A stretch of 64,000 bases of DNA from Stramonita haemastoma (Eukaryota; Mollusca; Gastropoda; Neogastropoda; Muricidae), in the NCBI GenBank assembly GCA_030674155.1, contig CM060327.1, positions 14,518,623-14,582,622 on the forward strand, read 5' to 3'. Below, in pieces: positions 42,191 to 64,000 of this stretch (its first letter is position 1; every line of letters begins with the position of its first letter). A program made the position numbers and the translations under genes. The notes below the pieces were generated by a model. The model made no database searches, had not been told where the DNA came from, and saw nothing but the letters and a program-made list of their open reading frames with translations.

Positions 42191-44762
42191 CCTATGCAGC
42201 CTTTTAGAAGGTAGGTCATTCACGAGATAACAGACGTGCACCCCCCCCCCAATTTTTTTTTTTTTCATAACTGCATGCACATTGGATGTTTGTGTGAGAT
42301 ATCCCCAGCTCAGAATGCAGCTACAGTAATGGTGAGCAAAACTCTCACCTCTAGCCAAGTAATGGGAAAAAAACCCCAAAAACAACTGGCCTCTAGCAGT
42401 CATCCCCCAGTTAATAATTTCTGCCTACACCTTTTTTTTTGTATACTCCTTTCGTACTTTTTAAAAATCATCATCATCAAAATTATCAACATTACACTTT
42501 ATTTTAGGTCTGACAGTAAAATTTAAGCACTTTAAGGATCTGGTTGTATTGTCTTATTTTTATGGCTTTCAAGGCCTTGAAATGTGAACCCCAAAACTTG
42601 AGGACAATATGAACCCTGCTTTCTTTTTCTTTTTTTTTAAAAACTCTTTCATAGTCTTTTGGTATTACCTTGTTTTCATTATCTTTTTTAAAAATGTTTA
42701 TTTGCGTTTCATGTCTTATGAGAGATTAAAAAAAAAAAAAATTCCAAGTTTGTAATCTTTACAAGTGATAGATAATTGAATGCTTTGATATCCATGCCAG
42801 TTTTTGTTAGATTTTAGCGCATATGAAAGAAATTACATTTACAATACATGGGTTTTTGTTTTGTTTTTTTTTTTTACTTTGCATGAAGTTCTGAGTGTAT
42901 GATTCTGCAAGAGCTTGTTCACTGTTCAAAACACACAAGATAATGTTGATGTACCTTCACTGTACTCGTGTACTTCAACAAAACATTCCAAAAAAAAGAC
43001 AGCAAACGAAAACACTCCAAATAAAACCTTGCATGATCTCACTCTCATTTTTACTTCATATTCACAAATACGGTGAACAATTTGTCAAACATCAAGATTT
43101 CTGTTTGGAATCACATGAGGATTTTACTCAATAAAACAAACCACAAAAAAAAATCTACAAAATGGTCAGGTAAAACACTGTCTTTACCCCCAAACTGTGA
43201 AGAATGAGATTAGCTGAAAATATCTGTAGACTCGCTGCAGGCAGATCTTGAACTTCACTCTCACACCAGTTCCTCAGACATTCTCTCTTCTCTCTCTACT
43301 TCTCTCCCCACTTCGCTTTTCATCCGCTCCCTGTACAGAAGTTGTTAGATAAACACAAAAGTATGGCCAAAGAAAGTTCAGTACATACATCATGATGAAA
43401 AGAGGAAAATACATTACCAACAGGCATACATTGCGTAATCAAGTTGCGTTGGCCACTTATGCACGTTTTTTTGATCCATAAGAAAGGATGTAATTTTAGC
43501 CACCATCACAACAAAAACCATACAGAAATCACCAGCCACCAGATTATACAAACTGACCATTCAGCAAGTGTCCATGATCAAGAACCAGCATCGTGACAAC
43601 GTAACAACCAATTTCACAACACTCAACTTCACACATTATGCACAGTCCCACTTCCCCACAGGCAGAAAAACCAGCCACAAAGACTTTAGACCACCATCAC
43701 GCACAGACAGACAGACAACATAAAGGCCGACAAAAAAAAAATGCCGGCCACACAGATCCACGGATGAATGTCATCACATGAAACGACAAAGAAAGGCAGT
43801 AAAGAACATCAACCCAATAAATATTGGCCCTACAAAGGAAGAATCTGATTTAAAAGAAGAAAGGGATGGACACCCTAACACGAGTGTTGAGACCTGATCC
43901 GAGTCATCAGTGTCCACAAGTCTGCCTGACTGTTCCAGAGAGCAGACAGGGAGATCCCTCCCTCCCTCCCCCAGGTCCAGGAGTGCGATGCCACAACATA
44001 CATATTCATGAGCTTCCTGGCAGCGAGACAGCTTCTTCCACTGCAAGCTTCGTCAGTGCCTGTAGTTAAGTCATCTTCCCTGTTGTAGAAACTGTACATC
44101 ACTTGCACATCTGAAGAATGAATCTCACAATCACACAATAATATTCTCTGCTTTCAATCTCACAAAATCATTGTTCGCAAAAATCCACATAATTCCTTTT
44201 TTTTCTTTTTTGTCACTGATAGAGAATTTGTGGCAACACATGATTTTTTTCTTTCTTTTTCTTTTTTTTTTTAAAGGGGGATAGATAGCGCTCACAGAAA
44301 TATAATAAAAACAGAACTGTTCTGGCACACAATCACAGTTTGCCATACCGACATGAGAATGAAGAAAAAAGAGGAGAAGAAGAAAATGACTGGAGAAATG
44401 AGGATGAATGCATTTTTCAGCTGTGATGTATGTAGAGTTGCATTGCGAGCAGCACCGTGAGAGATCATGTGGGCCAGCCCCAGCACCAAGCTTGCTTCCT
44501 GCAGGGCTACCTACCTACCCCCTGTCTGTCTGACTGCTGACTGTTGTCGTCATCACCACCCACAGCAGTCTATTGCGTAGGCACCGACCCCTCCACCCCC
44601 TCCCTCCTCAACTGCAACGCTGTTTTGCTCTACTCTAGTAGCATCTGACCCGTTTTTAGTTTTTTTTTTAAATCAACAATTCAGTTGTTTTTGTTTGTTT
44701 TAATAAATGGATGTCATTCAAGTCATCTGTCATCATTGAACAAGTCACACACACACGACAGT
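42191..44762 (-). other. Probable ARID1 3' UTR and flank
   Basis: On the minus strand this follows the ARID1 stop. Candidate AATAAA signals (TTTATT on plus) occur near 42498 and 42696. The true end is not fixed. No other gene is visible; short frames here lack conserved features. Confidence 0.4.
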
Positions 44763-63679
<18,917 letters not shown>

Positions 63680-64000
63680 CTGCCACACACGAGGGGAATT
63701 TGGGGGTAGTGTGGTGTTGTGACACACGTCCTGGAGAAAGGTGACAGCAGCCAATGCAAAAAGGGTTAAGTTTAGAAACAATTCCATTATTTGTACATGT
63801 GGGTATGTACTCCGCATATGCGTGAGCATGTGTGAGGATAACAATGTGTGCATTGCGTTTGTACATTTATGAGCAAGAGGGGGGTTGTATAAAAGTCAAT
63901 ACTGATACAAAATTAATTGTCATGGTATAAAACACTTTTGCCAAGAACTATTACAAACTGCTTTCCCCCCCCCCCCCCCTTCCCCCAATATAACAACAGT
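63680..64000 (-). other. ARID1 intron, truncated by the window edge
   Basis: No coding sequence recognised. A C-rich run lies near 63965-63980. The preceding exon of ARID1 is outside the window. Confidence 0.6.

Overview
The window is eukaryotic and animal. It has long introns with GT-AG boundaries, very abundant CA/GT and CT/GA microsatellites, minisatellites, tRNA- and 5S-like SINEs, LINE relics and DNA transposons. SINE bodies carrying a GATGAGAC...AAACC...TCCC block, together with the microsatellite load, suggest a mollusc, probably a gastropod. That placement is inference.

Three protein-coding genes can be supported. (1) At 1527-1864 (+) lies the last coding exon of an EVA1/FAM176-family single-pass membrane protein; the rest of the gene is left of the window. 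(2) At 20019-37910 (+) lies an apparently complete 12-exon gene for DNA helicase B (HELB), a superfamily 1B helicase, with all main motifs from Walker A to motif VI. (3) At 44763-63679 (-) lie the last six exons of an ARID1/BAF250-type SWI/SNF subunit, including the C-terminal BAF250 domain; its ARID domain and 5' end are right of the window. HELB and ARID1 converge tail to tail. The three genes share no pathway; they are ordinary neighbours.

Between the EVA1 exon and HELB (1865-20018) there is a long AT-rich stretch with minisatellites, a compound CT array, an inverted pair of 5S-like SINEs and three LINE relics. HELB introns hold a piggyBac relic inserted at TTAA inside a SINE, a CAGGGTTC-ended transposon inside a GT microsatellite, a MITE-like element and several dispersed families. 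The ARID1 intron at 47140-56671 holds a second CAGGGTTC-ended element with a clean target duplication inside a minisatellite, and a minus-strand LINE relic.

Two themes deserve attention. First, minisatellites repeatedly sit immediately beside splice sites, and in three cases the repeat unit itself carries a splice-site-like sequence. Second, the coding exons of both HELB and ARID1 contain single-base frame breaks, most of them explained by one missing base in a homopolymer. This points to assembly consensus errors rather than gene death. One short HELB exon copy differs from the real exon only at synonymous sites. I found no convincing wholly new system; the splice-site minisatellites and the duplicated HELB exon fragment are the best leads.
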